A stretch of 5,098 bases of DNA, taken from positions 1 to 5,098 of the forward strand of contig CANKON010000126.1 in the NCBI GenBank assembly GCA_947484105.1, read 5' to 3'. The stretch is from Methylococcaceae bacterium (lineage in GTDB: Bacteria; Pseudomonadota; Gammaproteobacteria; Methylococcales; Methylomonadaceae). Below, one piece after another: positions 1 through 5,098 of the stretch. The notes beneath the pieces are model-generated. The model saw only the letters and a list, made by a program, of their open reading frames with translations, searched no databases and was not told the DNA's origin. Position numbers and translations under genes: made by a program. The first letter of the stretch is position 1; each line of letters opens with the position of its first letter.

Positions 1-1203
1 CCAAAACACATTTAACGCCCAACGTGGCAACGGTTCACCTGGATACCATTTGCCTTGACCAAAATGCGTCACTTCACCCGATGTGAATTCGTCTTGCATT
101 CGTTTCATTAAAACATTCGCAAGTTCCCATTTTTGTTGACCTAAGGCTTCGATGTTCCATTCTGCACCGTCCATATTATCGACAGATACAAACGTCGGTT
201 CGCCGCCTTGTGTTAAACGCACATCACCTGCTTGCAATTCGGCATCAACAAATAAACCTAACGCACGAATTTTGTCCCATTCTCTTTCAGTAAAAGGTTT
301 TGTCACGCGCGGGTCTTCAAACATTCGCGTGACATACATTTCAACATCAAGATTGGATTCACAAATGCTGGTCATGCCCGTAATGGGTGCAGCCGATGTT
401 GGCGTTGCTGAAACCGCCAGCGGAATATGTCCTTCACCAGTTAATAAACCTGATGTTGCATCTAAACCGACCCAACCTGCACCAGGAATATAGGCTTCAC
501 ACCAAGCGTGTAAGTCAGTGAAATCCGCTGTTGGTCCTTCAGGTCCATCGAGCGGTTTTTCATCGGCAGTAAGTTGAATTAAATAACCCGATACAAAACG
601 CGCTGCAATGCCCAAATTCCGCAGAATCTGAACGAGTAACCACGCGCTATCACGACATGAACCTGACTTTTTGGCTAAGGTTTCTTCGCAGGTTTGAACA
701 CCAACTTCCATGCGAATTAGATACGAAACTTGTAAATAGACTTTCTGATTCACATAAACCAAAAAGTCGGTCATGTTGATGTCAGCGGGTAAATCCTTTT
801 TAAAATAAAGCAGCCAATCTTTTAATAAAATGCCCGCTTTTTCAGTTTCCAAAAATGGCGCAAGTCCAACTTTTAACGTGTCGGGATAATCAAAAGGAAA
901 ATGGTTTGCCCAATCTTCAACAAAAAATTCAAACGGGTTAATCACCGTCATATCCGCAAGCAAATCAACCGAAATATCCATTTCTCGTGTCGGTTCTGTG
1001 AACGTCACCCGCGCAATGAAATTACCGTAAGAATCTTGTTGCCAATGAATGAAATGTTTTTCAGGTTTGACACTCAATGAATACGCTAAAATTGGCGTTC
1101 TACTGTGCGCAGCAGGGCGCAAACGAATTTCATGCGGCGTAGCGACAACGGGGCGATCAAACACATAATGTGATTTATGATGCAATGCAACGCGAATAGT
1201 CAT
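1..1203 (-). CDS. Large transglutaminase-like cysteine protease/DUF2126 protein, N-terminal 401 residues (partial)
   Basis: The reading frame stays open from ATG at 1203 to the left edge, giving 401 codons with no stop. The start MTIRVALHHKSHY is typical of this family's N-terminal beta-rich domain (about residues 1-95). A transglutaminase-fold core follows with a complete catalytic triad: Cys183 in SGSCRDSAW, His232 in DLHAWCEAYIPGAGW and Asp248 in VGLDATSG. From about residue 318 the chain enters the DUF2126 segment (AELQAGDVRLTQGGEPTF, then GQGKWYPGEPLPRWAL), so this is the long form of roughly 1,100 residues, and about two thirds of it lies outside the window. Family knowledge: bacterial proteins of this fold are usually predicted to be peptidases or amide-bond transferases, not protein crosslinkers. 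It lies 50 bases after Anbu and is probably the last or a late gene of the operon. No strong Shine-Dalgarno is seen before the ATG. Substrate unknown. Confidence 0.93.
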   Translation of the reverse strand, partial: MTIRVALHHKSHYVFDRPVVATPHEIRLRPAAHSRTPILAYSLSVKPEKHFIHWQQDSYGNFIARVTFTEPTREMDISVDLLADMTVINPFEFFVEDWANHFPFDYPDTLKVGLAPFLETEKAGILLKDWLLYFKKDLPADINMTDFLVYVNQKVYLQVSYLIRMEVGVQTCEETLAKKSGSCRDSAWLLVQILRNLGIAARFVSGYLIQLTADEKPLDGPEGPTADFTDLHAWCEAYIPGAGWVGLDATSGLLTGEGHIPLAVSATPTSAAPITGMTSICESNLDVEMYVTRMFEDPRVTKPFTEREWDKIRALGLFVDAELQAGDVRLTQGGEPTFVSVDNMDGAEWNIEALGQQKWELANVLMKRMQDEFTSGEVTHFGQGKWYPGEPLPRWALNVFW

Positions 1204-1253
1204 AATGGTCAACTCGTAAAAATTTTATGTTTAAAGAGTGACGAAACCGATAA

Positions 1254-1982
1254 TTAACTTAGCCAGTTTGGATTAGGCAACGACGCAAAAACATTGCGTA
1301 GACCGTCGCACCAATTGTGACTAATTTGTGAAAAATACGGATCGTCTTGGGTAATATGTTGAAAATCTAATTGAAAACTGTTGTATTTGTAACAAACTAA
1401 GTCAATCGGAAAACCAACCGACAAATTGCTACGCATGGTGGAATCAAACGACACAAGCGTACATTTCACGGCATCATTTAACGGCGTTTCTGGTCTTATC
1501 ACACGGTCAATAATCGGTTTACCGTATTTGGTTTCACCGATTTGAAAATACGGATTTTCTTCGCTGACTTCGATGAAATTGCCTTCGGCATAAATCAAAA
1601 ATAAACGCATTGGTTCATTTTTAATTTGTCCACCAACAATGAAATTGACCGTTGAATCAATGTTTTTTTGCGTTAAAAAAATCGCGTCACGTTCACGCAC
1701 TTCTCTTAAACATTCACCGAGTAATTGCGCGACATCAAACATTGAATCTGCATTTAAAATGTTGCGACGTTCTGGATGACGACTATGTTGTTCTACTAAA
1801 TTGATTGTCGTTTGAGTAATCGAAAGATTTCCCGAACTTAAAACGACAATCGCGCGGTCGTTAGCATTAAAAAAATGGCGCATTTTTTTAAAACTTGAAA
1901 TTTGATCAATTCCCGCGTTGGTTCTTGAGTCAGAAGCGAACACCATTCCAGAATTCAGCTTCAAAGCTACACAATAAGTCAT
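1254..1982 (-). CDS. anbu: Anbu, proteasome/HslV-like N-terminal threonine peptidase
   Basis: A 242-residue protein of the Ntn-hydrolase fold, matching the Anbu (ancestral beta subunit, COG3484) family in length and sequence. The start is the ATG at 1982, not the in-frame TTG at 2045, because the family begins Met-Thr and the Thr becomes the nucleophile once Met is removed; here the protein begins MTYCVALKL. Other expected active-site residues are visible: Asp18 in FASDSRTNAG (mature Asp17) and Lys33 in SSFKKMRHF (mature Lys32). The SFDSTMRSNLSVGFPIDL block (178-195) is characteristic of the family. Known Anbu proteins assemble into open rings or helical filaments in the cytoplasm without a dedicated ATPase, and their natural substrate is unsettled. 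No unfoldase gene is seen here. The ATG lies 13 bases after the alpha-E stop and has no recognisable Shine-Dalgarno, so translation is probably coupled to alpha-E. Confidence 0.95.
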   Translation of the reverse strand: MTYCVALKLNSGMVFASDSRTNAGIDQISSFKKMRHFFNANDRAIVVLSSGNLSITQTTINLVEQHSRHPERRNILNADSMFDVAQLLGECLREVRERDAIFLTQKNIDSTVNFIVGGQIKNEPMRLFLIYAEGNFIEVSEENPYFQIGETKYGKPIIDRVIRPETPLNDAVKCTLVSFDSTMRSNLSVGFPIDLVCYKYNSFQLDFQHITQDDPYFSQISHNWCDGLRNVFASLPNPNWLS

Positions 1983-1995
1983 AGTTATAATTATT

Positions 1996-2991
1996 TTAAG
2001 TTTGTTGTTGTGTTTGCACCGCGCTGCGAATAGGTAAGGTTTCAAATCTATCTTGACGCGCTAAATACGCATCACGAATGTTTTGGCTTAATGAATAGGT
2101 TTGACCTAAAAAATGGGTGAGATATTCATGCAGACCTTCCTCAAAAATATCTTCAATACGACCAAAATGCAGTGCGGCATGAAGTTCGCCAGCACTTCGA
2201 CGTGCTTCTTTGCCTGCTGAACCGTTAATTTCAATTAACGCAGCTTCAACTTCATTCATACAGGCGTGTAACGAACGGGGCATATCGTCCCTTAAAATCA
2301 ATAATTCAGCAACTCGCAACGGTGAAATGACATCACGGTAAATTTTGCGATAGGCTTCAAACGCACTGACTGATTTAAGTAATGAACCCCATTGGTAATA
2401 ATCGGCAGAACTACCAACATTTTCTTTTTCAGTCAGCAAAATGTGATATTTCACATCAAGCAATCGGGCGGTGTTATCTGCACGTTCTAAAAACGTACCT
2501 AATTTAATAAAACTTAACGCAATATCTTTAATAATTGTGCCTAACGTCACGCCACGAAATAAATGCGAACGGTCTTTCACCCAATCAAAAAAATTCGCAT
2601 ATTTTTCATTGTCCATTTGGTTTGATAAACGATTGAGTTCTAACCAAGTGGCGTTAATGATTTCCCACATTTCAGAGGTAATCGCGCTACGAGCGGTTCG
2701 TGCATTTTCACGCGCCAATTTTAAGCAACTGTAAATACTTGATGGATTATCTGGATCGAGAGCCATGTAATGTGTGACGGCATCAGCACGCGCTAAACCG
2801 TGTTTTTCTTCATAACCTGAAGCGCAACCTGTGATATTTAAAGGCGCGTACCACAAATAGGCTTCCGTTCCTTCCACGTCACGGGGCAATAAGGACGTGC
2901 GGTGTGCGACATCTAAAACCCGCGCGATATTTTCAGCGCGTTCAATGTGACGCGCCATCCAAAATAAATTGTCTGCTGTACGAGATAGCAT
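1996..2991 (-). CDS. Alpha-E domain protein
   Basis: A 331-residue, predicted all-helical protein of the alpha-E family (DUF403). The start MLSRTADNLFWMARHIERAE is diagnostic, so the ATG at 2991 is chosen over the in-frame GTG at 3030; a strong GGAGGA ribosome binding site 5 bases upstream of the ATG supports this. An internal repeat is visible: ERAENIARVLDV at residues 17-28 and ERADNTARLLDV at 169-180, suggesting two related helical halves. The C-terminal end (about 318-331) is Gln/Thr-rich and looks unstructured. Family knowledge: alpha-E proteins are nearly always encoded beside, or fused to, circularly permuted ATP-grasp proteins and transglutaminase-like proteins, as here. No catalytic activity has been shown that I know of; a partner or scaffold role for the ATP-grasp enzyme is inference. 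One base separates it from the ATP-grasp stop codon. Confidence 0.95.
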   Translation of the reverse strand: MLSRTADNLFWMARHIERAENIARVLDVAHRTSLLPRDVEGTEAYLWYAPLNITGCASGYEEKHGLARADAVTHYMALDPDNPSSIYSCLKLARENARTARSAITSEMWEIINATWLELNRLSNQMDNEKYANFFDWVKDRSHLFRGVTLGTIIKDIALSFIKLGTFLERADNTARLLDVKYHILLTEKENVGSSADYYQWGSLLKSVSAFEAYRKIYRDVISPLRVAELLILRDDMPRSLHACMNEVEAALIEINGSAGKEARRSAGELHAALHFGRIEDIFEEGLHEYLTHFLGQTYSLSQNIRDAYLARQDRFETLPIRSAVQTQQQT

Positions 2992-2992
2992 T

Positions 2993-4417
2993 TTAGTCCT
3001 CCAAAACCCAAGTATCTTTTGTGCCGCCACCTTGTGACGAATTCACCACCAATGAACCTTCACTCAGTGCGACGCGCGTTAAACCGCCAGCCACTAAACG
3101 AATATCTTTGCCAGATAAAACAAAAGGACGTAAATCAACGTGACGCGGTGCAACGCCTGATTCGACCAAGGTTGGACACGTTGATAAGGCTAACGTTGGT
3201 TGCGCGATAAAATTCGCAGGGTCTTTTAAAATGCGTTGTTTGTAGGCTTCAATTTCAGCTTTTGAGCTAGTTGGTCCAACTAACATTCCGTAACCGCCTG
3301 AACCTTGAACTTCTTTGACCACTAATTCGGGCAAATGTGCTAACGCATATTTCAAATCGTCTTTTTCGCTTAATCGCCACGTTGGAACGTTTGACAATAA
3401 TGGCGTTTCACCCAAATAAAACTTAATCATTTCGGGAACATAAAAATAGGTGGATTTGTCATCGGCAACACCTGTTCCTACGCCATTTGTCAGCGAAACA
3501 TTGCCGCTGTAATACGCATCTAACAAACCAGGCACGCCAAGTGTTGAATCAGGACGAAATACGAGAGGGTCAAGAAAATCATCATCAACGCGACGATAAA
3601 TCACATGAACTTGTTGAGGGCCTTCGGTGGTGTGCATATACACTTTTTGTTGATGCACAAATAAATCTTGTCCTTCAACAAGTTCAACACCCATTTGGCT
3701 CGCTAAAAAAGCGTGTTCAAAATACGCGCTGTTGTATGAACCAGGAGTCATTACAACAATCGTTGGATTACTCACGTTTGCAGGAGCCGATTCACGCAAG
3801 GTATCAAGTAACATTTGCGGATAATGTTCGACAGGTTCAACGGCGTGACTAGCAAATAATTCAGGAAATAAACGCATCATGGTGTTACGATTTTCAAGCA
3901 TATAAGACACGCCTGAAGGTGTACGCAAATTATCTTCTAAAACAAAAAAATCATTTTCAGCGACACGGACTAAATCAATGCCCGCAATGTGTGCATAAAC
4001 GTGATTTGGCAAATCAACGCCAATCATTTCAGGGCGATACAAAGCATTGCCAAGCACCTGCTTTTCACTAATCACGCCTGCTTTGATAATGTCTTTGTCG
4101 TGATAAATATCATGTAAAAACGCATTCAACGCTCGCACCCGTTGTTTAATGCCTAATTCCAATTTGCGCCACTCAGAACCGCTAAAAATACGCGGCACAA
4201 TATCGAATGGAATCAATCGCTCTGAACCCGACGACTCGCCATAAACGGCAAACGTAATGCCTAATCGTCTAAATAATAATTCAGCTTCCGCGCTTTTGCG
4301 TTCTAGCGTGCCATTAGATAAATTGCTTTGCCAGTGTTGATAATGTTGATAAATATCACGAATTTCCCCGTTAGTTTCATACAGTTCGTTAAAATATTTT
4401 GTTGCGTTTCTATTCAT
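2993..4417 (-). CDS. Circularly permuted ATP-grasp protein (DUF404/DUF407), putative peptide-bond-forming ligase
   Basis: A 474-residue cytoplasmic protein matching the circularly permuted ATP-grasp family over its full length. Visible blocks include LLFRRLGITFAVYG (48-60), ERLIPFDIVPR (66-76), EDNLRTPSGVSYMLENR (161-177), YRRVDDDFLDP (274-284), GTGVADDKS (314-322), the glycine-rich nucleotide loop QGSGGYGML (371-379), RPFVL (430-434) and the C-terminal NSSQGGGTKDTW (459-470). Family knowledge: ATP-grasp enzymes activate a carboxylate as acyl-phosphate and join it to an amine; for this branch, amide or peptide synthesis has been proposed from gene context, with unknown substrates. The ATG at 4417 is preferred to the in-frame TTG at 4459, which lies upstream of the predicted transcription start and inside the sigma-54 promoter, and because homologues start near this point. 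No clear Shine-Dalgarno is seen before it. It is the first gene of the operon and nearly abuts alpha-E. Confidence 0.94.
   Translation of the reverse strand: MNRNATKYFNELYETNGEIRDIYQHYQHWQSNLSNGTLERKSAEAELLFRRLGITFAVYGESSGSERLIPFDIVPRIFSGSEWRKLELGIKQRVRALNAFLHDIYHDKDIIKAGVISEKQVLGNALYRPEMIGVDLPNHVYAHIAGIDLVRVAENDFFVLEDNLRTPSGVSYMLENRNTMMRLFPELFASHAVEPVEHYPQMLLDTLRESAPANVSNPTIVVMTPGSYNSAYFEHAFLASQMGVELVEGQDLFVHQQKVYMHTTEGPQQVHVIYRRVDDDFLDPLVFRPDSTLGVPGLLDAYYSGNVSLTNGVGTGVADDKSTYFYVPEMIKFYLGETPLLSNVPTWRLSEKDDLKYALAHLPELVVKEVQGSGGYGMLVGPTSSKAEIEAYKQRILKDPANFIAQPTLALSTCPTLVESGVAPRHVDLRPFVLSGKDIRLVAGGLTRVALSEGSLVVNSSQGGGTKDTWVLED
2997..3002 (-). promoter_or_regulatory. Ribosome binding site of the alpha-E gene
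   Basis: GGAGGA on the minus strand, ending 5 bases before the ATG at 2991. It lies inside the last codons of the ATP-grasp gene. It decides the alpha-E start in favour of ATG 2991 over GTG 3030. It is the strongest Shine-Dalgarno in the operon. Confidence 0.85.
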
Positions 4418-4454
4418 ATTTATTGCCAATCGAATATAGTGATATTTAATGTTC

Positions 4455-4470
4455 AGCAATACCTATGCCA
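4455..4470 (-). promoter_or_regulatory. Sigma-54 (RpoN) -24/-12 promoter of the Anbu operon
   Basis: The minus strand reads TGGCATAGGTATTGCT, against the consensus TGGCAC-N5-TTGCW. The invariant GG (-25/-24, at 4469-4468) and GC (-13/-12, at 4457-4456) are present with exact spacing; the only departure in the core is T for C at the end of TGGCAC. The inferred start of transcription is near 4443-4444, leaving a leader of about 26-27 bases before the ATG at 4417. The site lies directly upstream of the operon's first gene and has a matching NtrC operator farther upstream. Identification is by motif only. Confidence 0.82.
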
Positions 4471-4553
4471 GTTAATAACCAATTGTAATTTAAAGGTATT
4501 TTTAAAATATAAATTTTTATCTTGGTGTAAATGAGAGCTTGAGCTGGCTAATT

Positions 4554-4570
4554 TGCACCATTTTGGGGCA
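4554..4570. promoter_or_regulatory. NtrC (NRI) operator
   Basis: TGCACCATTTTGGGGCA differs from the dyad consensus TGCACCA-N3-TGGTGCA at one position (G for T in the right arm). Its centre (4562) lies about 118 bp upstream of the start predicted from the sigma-54 promoter, within the usual range for NtrC enhancer sites (for E. coli glnAp2, roughly -108 and -140). A possible second, weak half-site, TGGTGTA, occurs at 4523-4529; no full second site was found. NtrC is expected to be phosphorylated by NtrB under nitrogen limitation and to activate RNA polymerase-sigma-54 by DNA looping. Confidence 0.8.
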
Positions 4571-4620
4571 TTAGTGTGTAAATACTAAAAATTTGGCAAT
4601 TTTTAACGAAAGGGGCTGGC

Positions 4621-4675
4621 AGTTTTTAGAGCATGAATTCTCAATATAAGTTTTTAGAGCATGAATTCTCAATAT
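4621..4675. repeat. 28-bp tandem duplication
   Basis: Two identical 27-base copies, 4621-4647 and 4649-4675, repeat with a period of 28. Each starts AGTTTTTAGAG and includes the palindromic hexamer GAATTC near its middle. The copies show no mismatch, so the duplication is recent or maintained. There is no third copy and no spacer structure, so it is not a CRISPR array. It lies between the NtrC operator and the hps promoter. Function unknown. Confidence 0.9.
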
Positions 4676-4705
4676 TAAGTAAGACTTGTAGAAAGTACGA
4701 CAGTG

Positions 4706-4720
4706 TCCATTACTAATGGA
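4706..4720. repeat. Perfect 7-bp inverted repeat, possible operator
   Basis: TCCATTA-C-TAATGGA is an exact dyad with a one-base centre. Its right arm begins within an 11-bp word, TACTAATGGAT (4711-4721), that occurs again at 4765-4775, 54 bp away. A short dyad with a repeated half-site upstream of hps would fit a transcription factor site; no regulator is identified. Confidence 0.5.
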
Positions 4721-4748
4721 TTTGAGTCGCTTACATCCACACCATAAA

Positions 4749-4766
4749 TAGCGGATTTTTTCGCTA
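4749..4766. repeat. Small hairpin TAGCG-N8-CGCTA
   Basis: Five paired bases (TAGCG at 4749-4753 and CGCTA at 4762-4766) around an eight-base T-rich loop. The stem is short and no T-run follows on either strand, so a rho-independent terminator is unlikely. It is immediately followed by the second copy of the TACTAATGGAT word. Confidence 0.3.
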
Positions 4767-4842
4767 CTAATGGATAAATTCAAAAATTTGAGAATTAAGG
4801 TGCTTCATAATAGTAGTGAAAGGGATTAGGGCGCATTTTGCA

Positions 4843-4870
4843 TTGACATTGCTACCCCTTGTACTTTAAA
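4843..4870 (+). promoter_or_regulatory. Sigma-70-type promoter of hps
   Basis: A perfect TTGACA -35 box (4843-4848) is followed after 16 bases by TTTAAA (4865-4870), a 4/6 match to the -10 consensus. Transcription would start near 4877, giving a leader of about 59 bases. The -10 box sits inside the perfect palindrome ACTTTAAAGT (4863-4872), which could be a repressor site or chance. A near-consensus -35 suits a highly expressed carbon-assimilation gene. Confidence 0.6.
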
Positions 4871-4923
4871 GTTAGCTCCGCATAAATTAGCGTAACAATT
4901 TTAACTATAACTATAACTTTTTT

Positions 4924-4927
4924 GGAG
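4924..4927 (+). promoter_or_regulatory. Ribosome binding site of hps
   Basis: GGAG ends 8 bases before the ATG at 4936 and fixes the start of hps. Just upstream lies a short tandem run of TATAAC (4906-4911, 4912-4917) in an unstructured A/T-rich leader, which should keep the site accessible. Confidence 0.85.
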
Positions 4928-4935
4928 TGTACATC

Positions 4936-5098
4936 ATGGCAAAACCATTGATTCAAATGGCATTAGATTCATTAGATTTCGACGCAACTATTTCATTAGC
5001 AAAACAAGTTGCACCATTCGTTGATATTTTCGAAATTGGCACACCTTGCATCAAACACAACGGTATCAACTTAGTTAAAGCGTTGCGTGCAGAATTCC
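4936..5098 (+). CDS. hps: 3-hexulose-6-phosphate synthase, N-terminal 54 residues (partial)
   Basis: The frame from ATG 4936 runs open to the right edge, giving 54 codons plus one base; the full protein is usually about 210-215 residues. The enzyme condenses formaldehyde with D-ribulose 5-phosphate to D-arabino-3-hexulose 6-phosphate, the first step of the RuMP pathway, in the cytoplasm. The visible part shows the first strands of the TIM barrel of the orotidine-5'-phosphate decarboxylase superfamily: PLIQMALDSLDF (residues 4-15), with the conserved ALD, and VDIFEIGTPCIKHNGI (29-44), the family's EIGTP-IK signature. The active-site region with the metal-binding residues lies mostly beyond the window. 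The ATG has a good ribosome binding site and an upstream promoter. The gene is divergent from the Anbu operon. The partner isomerase gene (phi) is probably outside the window; its position cannot be seen. Confidence 0.92.
   Translation, partial: MAKPLIQMALDSLDFDATISLAKQVAPFVDIFEIGTPCIKHNGINLVKALRAEF

Larger units (their letters stand above)
4418..4935. other. Divergent intergenic region between the Anbu operon and hps
   Basis: About 518 bases with no convincing coding sequence. From left to right it holds the untranslated leader and sigma-54 promoter of the Anbu operon, an AT-rich stretch (about 4480-4520) where DNA bending could occur, an NtrC-type operator, a 28-bp tandem repeat, several short palindromes and an 11-bp direct repeat, and then the sigma-70-type promoter and leader of hps. 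The only longer open frame here (4571-4783, minus) has no recognisable protein character, is built partly from the tandem repeat, and overlaps the end of the repeat region. Confidence 0.8.

Noticed and set aside
152..493. 113-residue plus-strand open frame, and similar ones at 2471-2734, 3019-3210, 3487-3852 and 4328-4534
   Set aside because: Each lies wholly or largely opposite a well-recognised minus-strand gene and shows no protein-like character.
1983..2045. Extended start of Anbu at TTG 2045
   Set aside because: It would bury the catalytic threonine, which must follow the initiator Met to be exposed.
2992..3030. Extended start of alpha-E at GTG 3030
   Set aside because: The family begins MLSRTADN, and a GGAGGA site correctly precedes the ATG at 2991.
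4418..4459. Extended start of the ATP-grasp protein at the in-frame TTG (4459), adding 14 residues
   Set aside because: The TTG overlaps the sigma-54 -12 element and lies upstream of the inferred transcription start; homologues begin near the ATG at 4417.
4513..4529. Second NtrC operator near -77
   Set aside because: Only the right arm (TGGTGTA) resembles the consensus; the left arm does not match.
4594..4628. Two TGGCARTTTTTA words (4594-4605, 4617-4628) as plus-strand sigma-54 -24 elements towards hps
   Set aside because: Neither has a TTGC -12 element at the required five-base spacing.
4621..4675. CRISPR array or insertion-sequence end
   Set aside because: Only two directly abutting copies, no spacers, no terminal inverted repeats with a transposase, and no target-site duplication.
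4749..4766. Rho-independent terminator
   Set aside because: Five-base stem, large loop and no following T-run; neither flanking gene ends here.
4571..4783. 70-residue open frame on the minus strand
   Set aside because: No family resemblance, no ribosome binding site seen, partly encoded by the 28-bp tandem repeat, and located in a regulatory intergenic region.
4788..4804. Another NtrC-like site just upstream of the hps promoter (contains GGTGC)
   Set aside because: Only about 8 of 14 arm positions match and dyad symmetry is poor.

Overview
The window looks like chromosomal DNA of a moderately AT-rich proteobacterium that fixes formaldehyde by the ribulose monophosphate (RuMP) pathway. The rightmost gene is the start of 3-hexulose-6-phosphate synthase, and its N-terminus (MAKPLIQMALDSLDF...) is the type found in gammaproteobacterial methanotrophs and related methylotrophs. 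A Methylococcales-like host is the best guess; genus cannot be read from this window.

Positions 1-4417 hold four tightly packed minus-strand genes, read right to left: a circularly permuted ATP-grasp protein (4417-2993), an alpha-E domain protein (2991-1996), Anbu, the ancestral-beta-subunit proteasome-like peptidase (1982-1254), and a large transglutaminase-like/DUF2126 protein (1203 to beyond the left edge). Gaps are 1, 13 and 50 bases. This is the recognised gene set of a still poorly understood system. Comparative genomics proposes that the ATP-grasp protein makes peptide-like bonds, that alpha-E is its helical partner, that the transglutaminase-fold protein cuts or transfers at such bonds, and that Anbu degrades peptides or tagged proteins. 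The substrate is unknown.

Positions 4418-4935 are a divergent intergenic region. Its left part carries what I regard as the main discovery here: a near-consensus sigma-54 promoter (4455-4470, minus) placed to start an mRNA about 27 bases ahead of the ATP-grasp gene, and a 16/17 match to the NtrC operator (4554-4570) centred near -118. The two together imply that the whole Anbu operon is switched on by nitrogen limitation. The middle part (4571-4842) has no convincing gene but contains a 28-bp tandem duplication, an 11-bp direct repeat spaced 54 bp apart, and small palindromes. The right part has a sigma-70-type promoter and a good ribosome binding site for hps (4936-5098, plus, cut by the right edge).

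The layout places a nitrogen-responsive peptide modification/degradation operon back to back with a central C1-assimilation gene. Whether the two share regulation cannot be decided from sequence alone.
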